A stretch of 64,000 nt of DNA from positions 77,818 through 141,817 of the forward strand of contig QAMW01000017.1 in NCBI GenBank assembly GCA_003150235.1, in the 5' to 3' direction. Positions 7,793 to 15,118 of this stretch are shown here, one piece after another. The DNA is from Bacteroidales bacterium. GTDB lineage: Bacteria > Bacteroidota > Bacteroidia > Bacteroidales > Muribaculaceae. A program made the position numbers and the translations under genes. The notes below the pieces were generated by a model. It saw only the letters and a program-made list of their open reading frames with translations. It was not told where the DNA came from and searched no databases. Within the stretch, counting starts at the first letter, position 1; the number at the start of each line of letters is the position of its first letter.

Positions 7793-8833
7793 TTATTCCT
7801 CTCCGGGTTCGTTAAACACGGGTGTGAGTAATCCGTCGGTGTTGGTCTCAAGAGTGACATCATACTTGCCATACTTAAACCATACAACCGGTGACTTATC
7901 CTGTTCGAGGCTACATACGAGTGTCATCCAAGTGTCTTCTGCAAACCAGATAGTCCAGTTACCCTGACCACCCCATACTGCCTTGCCGGTGTATAGACCG
8001 TCAACAAAATCATCGCCGATACCGAGGTTAAAGAAGTTTGCCTCATTAGAACCGAACTGTGCGTTCTTGTCGTCCCAACCGTTAAGCTCGGTATAGAATC
8101 GGAACCATGACTGATCGTCAACCTTTGTGGGGTCCTTTGAGGGATCACATGCCGGGAAGAGGAACGAGCCTGCATAAACCTTTGAGCCGATGACCGGTTC
8201 AGTAAGGCGGAAATTATCGTAATATGATTTTTGTGCGGAGTCAGGAGTCTTTTCGCCTGTTACCGTACCTACAATGTAGATATATCCGGCAGTAGGCACT
8301 GCATAGAGTACCTGGACTTTATTATATGTCACGGCATTGTCAGAAACAATGAAGCTTCCCTCCACTCCCGGGATTTCGCAAGTAGCGCGGAAATATACAG
8401 GTATCTCCTTGCTGCCCTGATAAGCTGCCCAGTCTTCCTCACTCTGGATGCCGAGCAACTTGCAGATGCCTACAGCGAGGTCATACGTGCGGAGGCTCAT
8501 CACCGCATTGTTGGGGTCCTGGTTGGTAAGGGTGACATAGTTGGCTTCTTCATTGTCGGTGGCTTCCTTGAAATCGGCGCTAAGACACATCTGCGCGCCG
8601 TAAGTGGCTATCGCGGAGTAACCGTAGTCGGGCTGCGATGTCTCAAGCACGAATGTCGAGCGGTTTTCGATGTCGGCACTCGTTGCGAGATACTGGTTTT
8701 GGAGAGCCGGGGTGTTTATCTTGAGCGATGTCGGATTGTGATAAACGGGTTCCTTCTCATTTTCGCAGGCAGTAAATGCTGTCGCAATGAGTGTCCCGGC
8801 AAGTAAATATATCAGTTTGTTCATTTTTATCAT
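7793..8833 (-). CDS. SusE-like outer-membrane lipoprotein
   Basis: 346 residues from the first ATG; the second ATG (8824) gives a cleaner signal peptide MNKLIYLLAGTLIATAFTAC with lipobox FTAC and may be the true start. After the lipid-anchored Cys come a SusE N-terminal-type domain (LKINTPALQNQYLATSADIENRS) and a C-terminal beta-rich binding module. It binds glycan at the cell surface in partnership with SusC/D (family knowledge). It lies in the operon between susD (34 bp) and the SusF-like gene (39 bp). Confidence 0.85.
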   Translation of the reverse strand: MIKMNKLIYLLAGTLIATAFTACENEKEPVYHNPTSLKINTPALQNQYLATSADIENRSTFVLETSQPDYGYSAIATYGAQMCLSADFKEATDNEEANYVTLTNQDPNNAVMSLRTYDLAVGICKLLGIQSEEDWAAYQGSKEIPVYFRATCEIPGVEGSFIVSDNAVTYNKVQVLYAVPTAGYIYIVGTVTGEKTPDSAQKSYYDNFRLTEPVIGSKVYAGSFLFPACDPSKDPTKVDDQSWFRFYTELNGWDDKNAQFGSNEANFFNLGIGDDFVDGLYTGKAVWGGQGNWTIWFAEDTWMTLVCSLEQDKSPVVWFKYGKYDVTLETNTDGLLTPVFNEPGEE

Positions 8834-8867
8834 AAAGTTAAGTTGTCAGAAAAACAATTCTTTGTGA

Positions 8868-10697
8868 TTAGTAACCGGGGTTCTGTTTATAACCTGATGC
8901 GGTTATGATATTGCTCGGATAGGGATACAGTTTAGTGTATTCCGGAAGGTCACGACCAAGTTCCGAGCCGCCTTTCCATTCCCAGGTATAGCCATAGCAC
9001 CACTGTCCGTAGCGGATGAGGTCGGTGCGGCGTGTGCTTTCCTGATAGAGCTCACGGCAACGCTCGTCACGAAGATTTTCGGTGGTAAGCGTAGTGAAGG
9101 GATCTACACCCGCACGGGTACGGATAAAGTTGACATACTTGAGCGCGTCGGCCTGTGAGCCGCCACCGCCATTCATGATAGCTTCGGCAGCCGAAAGATA
9201 TATCTCGGCAAGACGAATCACGCCATAGTCGCCACATGCCTGCTTGTCGCTTGCAGGAGGGCTCTGGAGATTGTCAATCTCACCATTGGCATCAATAGCG
9301 AAGTTGGTGTACTTGGGGGCAAGATAACCGTTGGCTCCCCAACCCGATCCTGAAAGATTGGGATTGGAGGAGGTGAAGCCGTCTTTGGAGGTACGCCAAA
9401 GTGCCACACGTGTATCCTTTGATACTGACATTCCGGGGTCGGTCCACTCAAATTTCTTTACAAATGACTCACGTGCCACCATACATTTCCAACCATCATT
9501 GATATTGTACCAGTTCATAGCGATATGGGCTGTCTCTTTGGGGTCAAACGCGTAGTCTACATTGTTGAATACATAGTCTACATTGTGAGTCCATTTCTTG
9601 TCGGGGTCAGTGGCATCTTTGTCATATTGCTTCTTTGCTTCATCGTATGCTTCCTGAGAGTCATAATCCTCGCGCACCGGAGCTTTTACAGTAGTGGTGA
9701 CACCATTGGTTCCAACCCATCCTGAAAGAAGGAAGGCAGCACCGGAATATGATGTAAGCTCAATGCGGTCCTGCGGGATAGTCCAGATTATCTCATTGAC
9801 AGCGTTAGCACCGCCGATGGCATATTGCTTGTTGTTGGCGGCGAAGAGCTGCACATAGTGCTCGGCGAGACCTGAATCCTGGTGACCTCCATGACCGAGG
9901 CGGTCGATGACATTTTTGGCATGGGCATAACATTTGTCATACATGGGAGAACCGGTAAACACCTCGGCATTCAAGTAGAATTTTACAAGCAGTGACTCTG
10001 CCACGTCAAGACCCACAAATCCGTAATGAGGTTTCTGGTTGGGCTCAAACTCCTTGACGATTTCTTCAAGAGATGCGGTAACAAGGTTGAACACCTCTGC
10101 GCGGGGGAGCTGTGCCGGAGTGGCGCCGATGGGTGTTGTCTCATCAGCATAGGGAACATCACCGAAGAAGTTGATGAAATAGAAATAACATCCTGCTCTT
10201 AGAATCTTGCACTGACGGATGTAATCCTGCGCCATTGCCATCTGGGAATCGTTTAGTCCGAAAGCGTTGGACTGAACTGTCTGGATGAAATCGTTGCACA
10301 GCGTGATGTTAATCATCAGACGTGAATAGAAGCCAAGTACTGCCGATACATCCGACGTCACAAGCCCGTAGTTGAGATTACCATACTTGTCTGGATCCCA
10401 GAGCCAGCATGCTTCATCAGTAGGAATTTCCTCGGCAATAAACATGGCGCGTTGGAAAGCAGCCATACCGCCGTCAAAATCCTTAACCGGCGTATCGCCG
10501 TTGGCTCCGTAAGTGGCAAATTGGAGATACACATCGGCAAGTACTCGGTTCATATATCCTTCCGGGTCTTTGCTGAAGTCGGCGGCTGTAATCGTACTGG
10601 GGTCGGTAGGCATCTGGTTCAGGTCGTCGGTACATGCTCCGAGGCCCATCGATGCCGCAACTGCAGTTGCGATAAATATTTTATTTATGGATTTCAT
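8868..10697 (-). CDS. SusD/RagB nutrient-binding lipoprotein
   Basis: 609 residues. The lipobox LGAC lies near residue 22, followed by the typical SusD N-terminal region (LNQMPTDPSTITAADF) and TPR-like helices (SRLMINITLCNDFIQ, QCKILRAGCYFYFINFFGDVPY). The C-terminus has the family hallmark GVIRLAEIYLSAAEAIMNGG..ALKYVNFIRTRAG and LRDERCRELYQESTRRTDLIRYG. SusD forms the lid over the SusC TonB-dependent channel and binds the glycan. It lies 34 bp after the SusC C-terminal frame. The gene is intact although its partner susC is frameshifted. Confidence 0.95.
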   Translation of the reverse strand: MKSINKIFIATAVAASMGLGACTDDLNQMPTDPSTITAADFSKDPEGYMNRVLADVYLQFATYGANGDTPVKDFDGGMAAFQRAMFIAEEIPTDEACWLWDPDKYGNLNYGLVTSDVSAVLGFYSRLMINITLCNDFIQTVQSNAFGLNDSQMAMAQDYIRQCKILRAGCYFYFINFFGDVPYADETTPIGATPAQLPRAEVFNLVTASLEEIVKEFEPNQKPHYGFVGLDVAESLLVKFYLNAEVFTGSPMYDKCYAHAKNVIDRLGHGGHQDSGLAEHYVQLFAANNKQYAIGGANAVNEIIWTIPQDRIELTSYSGAAFLLSGWVGTNGVTTTVKAPVREDYDSQEAYDEAKKQYDKDATDPDKKWTHNVDYVFNNVDYAFDPKETAHIAMNWYNINDGWKCMVARESFVKKFEWTDPGMSVSKDTRVALWRTSKDGFTSSNPNLSGSGWGANGYLAPKYTNFAIDANGEIDNLQSPPASDKQACGDYGVIRLAEIYLSAAEAIMNGGGGSQADALKYVNFIRTRAGVDPFTTLTTENLRDERCRELYQESTRRTDLIRYGQWCYGYTWEWKGGSELGRDLPEYTKLYPYPSNIITASGYKQNPGY

Positions 10698-10731
10698 ATT
10701 TATATCCTGATTTTATTGTTTAATGGAACTA

Positions 10732-12921
10732 TTAGAATGTAGCTACAAGACCAAGTGTGCAGGTGATGGGTCGCGGATAGCAGTTATTGTCGACACCGGA
10801 GAATACTTCAGGGTCAAGACCTTTATACTTGGTGATGACAAAAGGATTCTGAACCGCACCAAACAGGCGTAAGTTGAGGTTGCCGCTGAGAAGCTTGTCA
10901 AATGTGTAGCCGAGTGTGATGTTATCGCAACGGATGAAGCTTGCATTCTCAACGAAATAGCTGCTCTTGTTAAGCTGGGTGTCCTCTTTCTTGAACAGAT
11001 ATGTGTTGGCGAAGAGGTTGGTCAGCTGATACTGTGCGGCTGCTGTGTTGAACACGCGTGAACTTTCAAACTTGGGGTTGTTGTACACATAGTTGCCTAC
11101 ATTAGCGCGAAGTGAGATGCCGAGATCCCAGTTCTTGTAGGTGAAGTTATTGTTCCATGTGAAAGTGGCTTTCGGATCCTTTGAATGGAACTTTATAAGG
11201 TCACTGTCATTGATGATACCGTCAGCGTTCTGGTCAACATACTGTCCTTCAAGAGGATTACCGTCGGCGTCATATACCTGCTCATACACCATGAATGTGA
11301 ATGCAGGCTCGCCGACCATGTGATATGAGATGCTTCCGCCTGTACCGTTCGGTATTGCTTCCGCACCAATCATGGTAGATGCTCCTGAGAGCTTGGTAAT
11401 CTTGTTTTTGTTATATCCGAAGTTTAACGAAGTGTTCCAGGTGAAGTCGCGGGTCACTACGGGGCGGGCGCCGATGGTGATTTCAACACCGGTATTTTCC
11501 ATATCGCCGATATTGTAGTTCATGAAATTGGATGTGTTGAATCCACCTACGGGGAGGTATGACAACAGGTCCTTGGTCTGACGCTTGTACCAGTCGGCTG
11601 CAAGGGTTATGCGGTTTTCAAGGAATGCAAGGTCGATACCGATATTCCATGTCGTAGTCTCTTCCCATTTGATATCGGGATTGTATGCGTTAGGATACAG
11701 AGGGTCAATCCATTGTCCGCTGCCTGACGGGTCAAGATAGTGGAAGCCGTTCTGATAAGAGCTTGTATAAGTGGCAAGATAGGGGAAATAATTGTTGATA
11801 TCCTGCTGACCGGTGACACCCCATCCAAGACGAAGCTTGAAATCATTCATGAAGTCATGGGCGCTTTCCATGAATGGCATGTTAATGATTTTCCATCCGA
11901 GGGCAAGAGCCGGGAAAAGACCCCAGCGGTTATCTTTGCTGAAACGGGAACTTCCGTCGTTACGGAGGGTGAATGTAAGCAGGTAAGTGTCGTCAAATGT
12001 ATAGTTCAATCGACCGAAGAATGATACAAGCTGTAACGGGGCTGCCCAACGGGTTAGGGGCGCATCGTTGTAGGTGTGACCGATATGGGCTTCTGTAGCG
12101 GGGTCGGTATTAAGTGTGTAGTTGCCTCCCTGATAGATGGAGTTCTCGGCGAAGCTGTTGTAGAAACCGAGGGTGTTGATGCGCGTTGCCTCGCGACCGT
12201 GGTAATCAAATCTCTGCCATGAATAACCCACCATTGCGTCTACATTAGATTTTATTACTTCAAAATCCTTGCGGTAATTAATGTAGAAGTCAAGAAGAGT
12301 GTTGCGCTGAAGTTCATACTTATGATATGCGGTTCCTGCTCCGTCATTGTAATTGCCGCGCCATGCCATGATTGAGTTCTGCTCAATATCGGTGTCCCAT
12401 GTATTTTTCGATACTTGATATCCGAGGTTGAGGTTAAAGTGTAGTTCCGGTACCCAATGGAGGGCGTAGTCAATCTGGATATTTCCGGTTGAAGAATAAA
12501 CTTCGCCTACTGCCTTGCGGTCGTTAAGAAGCTGAACAGGGTTTTGGGTTGCTTGTCCTTCCGGGCTACCGGTAGTCTGGGTAATGTTGTAATAACCGTT
12601 GAACATCGGGCGACCGAAGTTGCCGGTTGTGGGATAGTCATAGTACACAGGGAGTGTCGGGCTCATTGCGATTGCTCCGCCTATTGCGCCGAGGTCAGCT
12701 TCCTGGCTCTTGATGTAGCTGCCCATTACATTGGCGTTGATTGACAGCTTGCCATCAAAGAATTTCGGAGACAGGTTGATGCCGACAGTTGTACGCTGCA
12801 TGCCGGAGGTCTTCACGATACCCTTGTTGTTGGTATATGATGCGTTTACGCGATAGGGAAGGATGCCCGCAGAACCGCCGATTGACAGGGTGTAATCCTG
12901 CGAGAACGAGGTGCGAAGCAC
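10732..12921 (-). CDS. SusC TonB-dependent transporter, C-terminal fragment
   Basis: This frame carries the beta-barrel of a SusC/RagA transporter. The end of the plug domain starts at about LRTSFSQDYTLSIGGSAG, then comes a long barrel ending in ITCTLGLVATF with the terminal aromatic residue needed for barrel insertion. The coordinates begin at the first ATG of the frame, but the frame is open further upstream (to about 13010) and reads on into conserved SusC sequence ending TDWQKEVLRTS, so this ATG is not a real start. The N-terminal part is in another frame (12978-13850). Together they make a normal-length SusC of about 1,040 residues broken by a one-base shift near 13004-13010. As sequenced, the barrel would not be made or exported unless the shift is an error or is bypassed. 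Confidence 0.85.
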   Translation of the reverse strand: MLRTSFSQDYTLSIGGSAGILPYRVNASYTNNKGIVKTSGMQRTTVGINLSPKFFDGKLSINANVMGSYIKSQEADLGAIGGAIAMSPTLPVYYDYPTTGNFGRPMFNGYYNITQTTGSPEGQATQNPVQLLNDRKAVGEVYSSTGNIQIDYALHWVPELHFNLNLGYQVSKNTWDTDIEQNSIMAWRGNYNDGAGTAYHKYELQRNTLLDFYINYRKDFEVIKSNVDAMVGYSWQRFDYHGREATRINTLGFYNSFAENSIYQGGNYTLNTDPATEAHIGHTYNDAPLTRWAAPLQLVSFFGRLNYTFDDTYLLTFTLRNDGSSRFSKDNRWGLFPALALGWKIINMPFMESAHDFMNDFKLRLGWGVTGQQDINNYFPYLATYTSSYQNGFHYLDPSGSGQWIDPLYPNAYNPDIKWEETTTWNIGIDLAFLENRITLAADWYKRQTKDLLSYLPVGGFNTSNFMNYNIGDMENTGVEITIGARPVVTRDFTWNTSLNFGYNKNKITKLSGASTMIGAEAIPNGTGGSISYHMVGEPAFTFMVYEQVYDADGNPLEGQYVDQNADGIINDSDLIKFHSKDPKATFTWNNNFTYKNWDLGISLRANVGNYVYNNPKFESSRVFNTAAAQYQLTNLFANTYLFKKEDTQLNKSSYFVENASFIRCDNITLGYTFDKLLSGNLNLRLFGAVQNPFVITKYKGLDPEVFSGVDNNCYPRPITCTLGLVATF

Positions 12922-12977
12922 TTCTTTTTGCCAATCGGTATTATAAATCGGATTCCCGTTTTCGTTTACAAACTCAT

Positions 12978-13850
12978 TCAGGAGGTTGTTGGCGCGTTCA
13001 TTGCCCCATATTGCTTGATTACACCGGCAAATTCATTTGCATCCATAAGGCTAAGGGTCTTACGCGCGGTGTTGATGTGCCAGTTGGCAGCGAAGTTAAT
13101 CTGAGGCTTTCCGCTCTTGCCTTTCTTTGTAGTGATGATGATGACACCATTAGATGCACGGCTACCGTAGATCGCGGTTGCTGATGCATCCTTAAGGATG
13201 GTCATTGTCTCGATGTTCTGCGGATTGACCATAGTGAGCGCGTTTGTTCCGCCGGCAGTTGACTGGTCAGTCATAGGCACACCGTCAATCACGATAAGAG
13301 GGTTGTTGTTGGCCGACAGGGATGAACCGCCACGAATACGGATTGTCGCATTACCTGTAGGGTCACCACCGTTAGTAGTTACTGTCACACCGGGGCTTGC
13401 TCCGACGAGAAGGTCCTGGGCGGATACTGCCATACCGGCATCTACATCGTCCGGTTTTATCATGGCGACTGAACCGGTGGCGTCGCTCTTTTTAACCACA
13501 CCGTAACCGATTGCTACGACTTCGTTGAGCACTACGGAGTTCTCGTCGAGAGTCACGTCGATGGTGGTTTGTCCGTTGACTGCAACTTCCTTGGTGTTGT
13601 AGCCTACGTAGGAAAACACGAGGGTGGCGTTGGGCGCTACTTCAAGACGATAGTTACCGTCGAAGTCGGTGGCTGTTCCCACCTGCGATCCTTTTGCCAG
13701 GACACTCGCTCCGATCAGGGGCTCACCGGTGTTGTCGGTCACAGTACCGCTGACGGTAATTTTCTGCGCCAACGCCGGGAAAGAAAGCATCAGGACCATC
13801 AGTGTGACAATCCAAGCCTTCCGGTTCATTTGAAAACAAATGTTCTTCAT
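12978..13850 (-). CDS. SusC TonB-dependent transporter, N-terminal fragment
   Basis: 290 residues: signal peptide (about 1-28), carboxypeptidase-regulatory-like domain (ITVSGTVTDNTGEPLIGASV), TonB box region (SVVLNEVVAIGYG), and plug domain with GVTVTTNGGDPTGNATIRIR and NNPLIVIDGVP. It ends prematurely after DANEFAGVIKQYGAMNAPTTS because of a one-base deletion relative to the other frame, near a run of four C (plus strand 13004-13007). Adding one base restores a continuous SusC reading. It is the first gene of the sus operon; the 5' leader to the likely promoter is long (about 265 nt). Confidence 0.85.
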   Translation of the reverse strand: MKNICFQMNRKAWIVTLMVLMLSFPALAQKITVSGTVTDNTGEPLIGASVLAKGSQVGTATDFDGNYRLEVAPNATLVFSYVGYNTKEVAVNGQTTIDVTLDENSVVLNEVVAIGYGVVKKSDATGSVAMIKPDDVDAGMAVSAQDLLVGASPGVTVTTNGGDPTGNATIRIRGGSSLSANNNPLIVIDGVPMTDQSTAGGTNALTMVNPQNIETMTILKDASATAIYGSRASNGVIIITTKKGKSGKPQINFAANWHINTARKTLSLMDANEFAGVIKQYGAMNAPTTS

Positions 13851-14124
13851 GCAAGAGTTTGTTTAGTTTTACATTATTTATTTATCTCTCATTTTCAATT
13901 AAATCGCTTCATGGCAGTGTCAGTTTCAGGTTGACTTTGCCGGCATTAAAAAGAGGCAGGTAGACGCTTGGTGTCCATTGACTGTCGCCGACACTCTACC
14001 GATGCCGTCAGTCGTTGGACTCAATAATGTAACTTGTTGTTTCTTAAGACTCTATCTAACTATCTTTAACGCTTTCTTATCTCTTCACTCCTTCTCTTGG
14101 AGTGCTTGGAAGTAAGTACAGGCG

Positions 14125-14132
14125 CAAATATA
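14125..14132 (-). promoter_or_regulatory. Candidate -7 element of sus operon
   Basis: TATATTTG on the minus strand fits the -7 consensus, in an AT-rich stretch about 275 bp before susC. A -33 TTTG at the usual distance is not evident. The 13851-14124 leader between it and susC holds no gene; it is long enough for a structured or regulated leader, but I could not identify a known element in it. Confidence 0.4.
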
Positions 14133-14212
14133 AATCTTTTTTAAAGAACTTTGGTTAAAAATACTCTAAAATACCAACCTATTCACGAAAATTAACATAA
14201 TTTAAGCCTAAC

Positions 14213-14378
14213 GTAACTATTCAGCGACTCCAACAGCATGATTACAATTAAATTGTAGGGATGCTCCCCGGAGCATCCGCCGCCCTTATGCTCCATTAAC
14301 TCTGTTTTCGGATGCACCATGGTGCATCCCTACTTGATAATGAGGCTTTTATATTGACAATATTCACTGAACAGTTAC
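14213..14378. repeat. Family D 166-bp inverted-repeat element, copy 1
   Basis: It begins gtaactattcagcga and ends tcactgaacagttac (imperfect 15-bp terminal inverted repeats). Inside are gtagggatgctcc/ggagcatcc and ggatgcaccatggtgcatcc palindromes. It is exactly the same length as copies at 41713-41878 and 51306-51471 and contains no coding sequence, so it looks like a MITE. Confidence 0.85.
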
Positions 14379-14479
14379 CCTTAGCGCCCCTAATGCCTTT
14401 AGAGCCCCTTCCGGGCGCCCTCCCAGGCAGCCCCTACAGCTACGCGCTGCCAACTGCCAACTCCATCCCCGAAAGGGGG

Positions 14480-14714
14480 ATTCATCCTGTTATCCGCGGG
14501 TAATGCCGGAGGCATACCCGTGGCTCAAGCTCCTCTCTCCTTGGTTCAACCCCAGAGTGGGTTGAATAGCCATCTGATTAGCATGCACTTATGCAACCCG
14601 TTTCAGGGTTGTGGTGTTGTGGTGGTATCGCTTTCCACGGGTGCCCCATCCGGGGCTACCCGCGGATAACTCTATCTTGCCCATTCCGGGCAAAATCCTT
14701 AAGTTAGTGATATT
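14480..14714. repeat. Family E element, truncated, inverted
   Basis: It shares the internal order of the family E elements in reverse orientation: gggtaatgccggaggcataccc, the cggggctacccgcgg block, and the terminal cttaagttagtgatatt at 14698-14714. The other end is lost and abuts family A/B repeats (14380-14479 and 14715-14815), which carry gcccctacagctacgcgctg and ccaactgccaact runs. Confidence 0.7.
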
Positions 14715-14815
14715 GAGTGGAAGCTCGCCCGGATCCACCACTCGCAACCCGGGCTCCCTTCCGGCAGCCCCTACAGCTACGCGCTGCCAACTGCCAACTG
14801 CCAACTGCCAACTCC

Positions 14816-15023
14816 ATCCCCGAAAGGGGATAATCCAAATTTAGCCGTCGGTTGAGCGAAGCGATACCGACGGAAAGCGAATATAAGCGGATGTTTCCGC
14901 AGGAATCATCACGGTGCAAAATTGATGATTCCCTATCGGGAAACATTCCAGAGAGAAGCCACTATCCGGGGGTTTCGCTACGCTCAACGCCCCGGCTACA
15001 AACTGATGATGCCCTTCGGGCAA
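14816..15023. repeat. Family C palindromic element, copy 2
   Basis: It begins with a ccccgaaagggg hairpin plus ataatcc and ends with gatgatgcccttcgggca. Inner arms tagccgtcggttgagcgaag and cgctcaacgccccggcta flank tgtttccgcaggaatcatc and gatgattccctatcgggaaa. Family A/B repeats follow up to the lptD stop. Confidence 0.8.
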
Positions 15024-15118
15024 CCACATGCCGAGGATACGCGCTGCCCTCCGGCAGCCCCTACAGCTACGCTCTGCCAACTGAAAACTGCCAACTGAAA
15101 ACTGACAACTGCCAACTC

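Noticed and set aside
13000..13012. Programmed -1 frameshift in susC
   Set aside because: The TATGGGGC site is not a canonical slippery heptamer and no stimulating structure is obvious; a one-base deletion or sequencing error is simpler.
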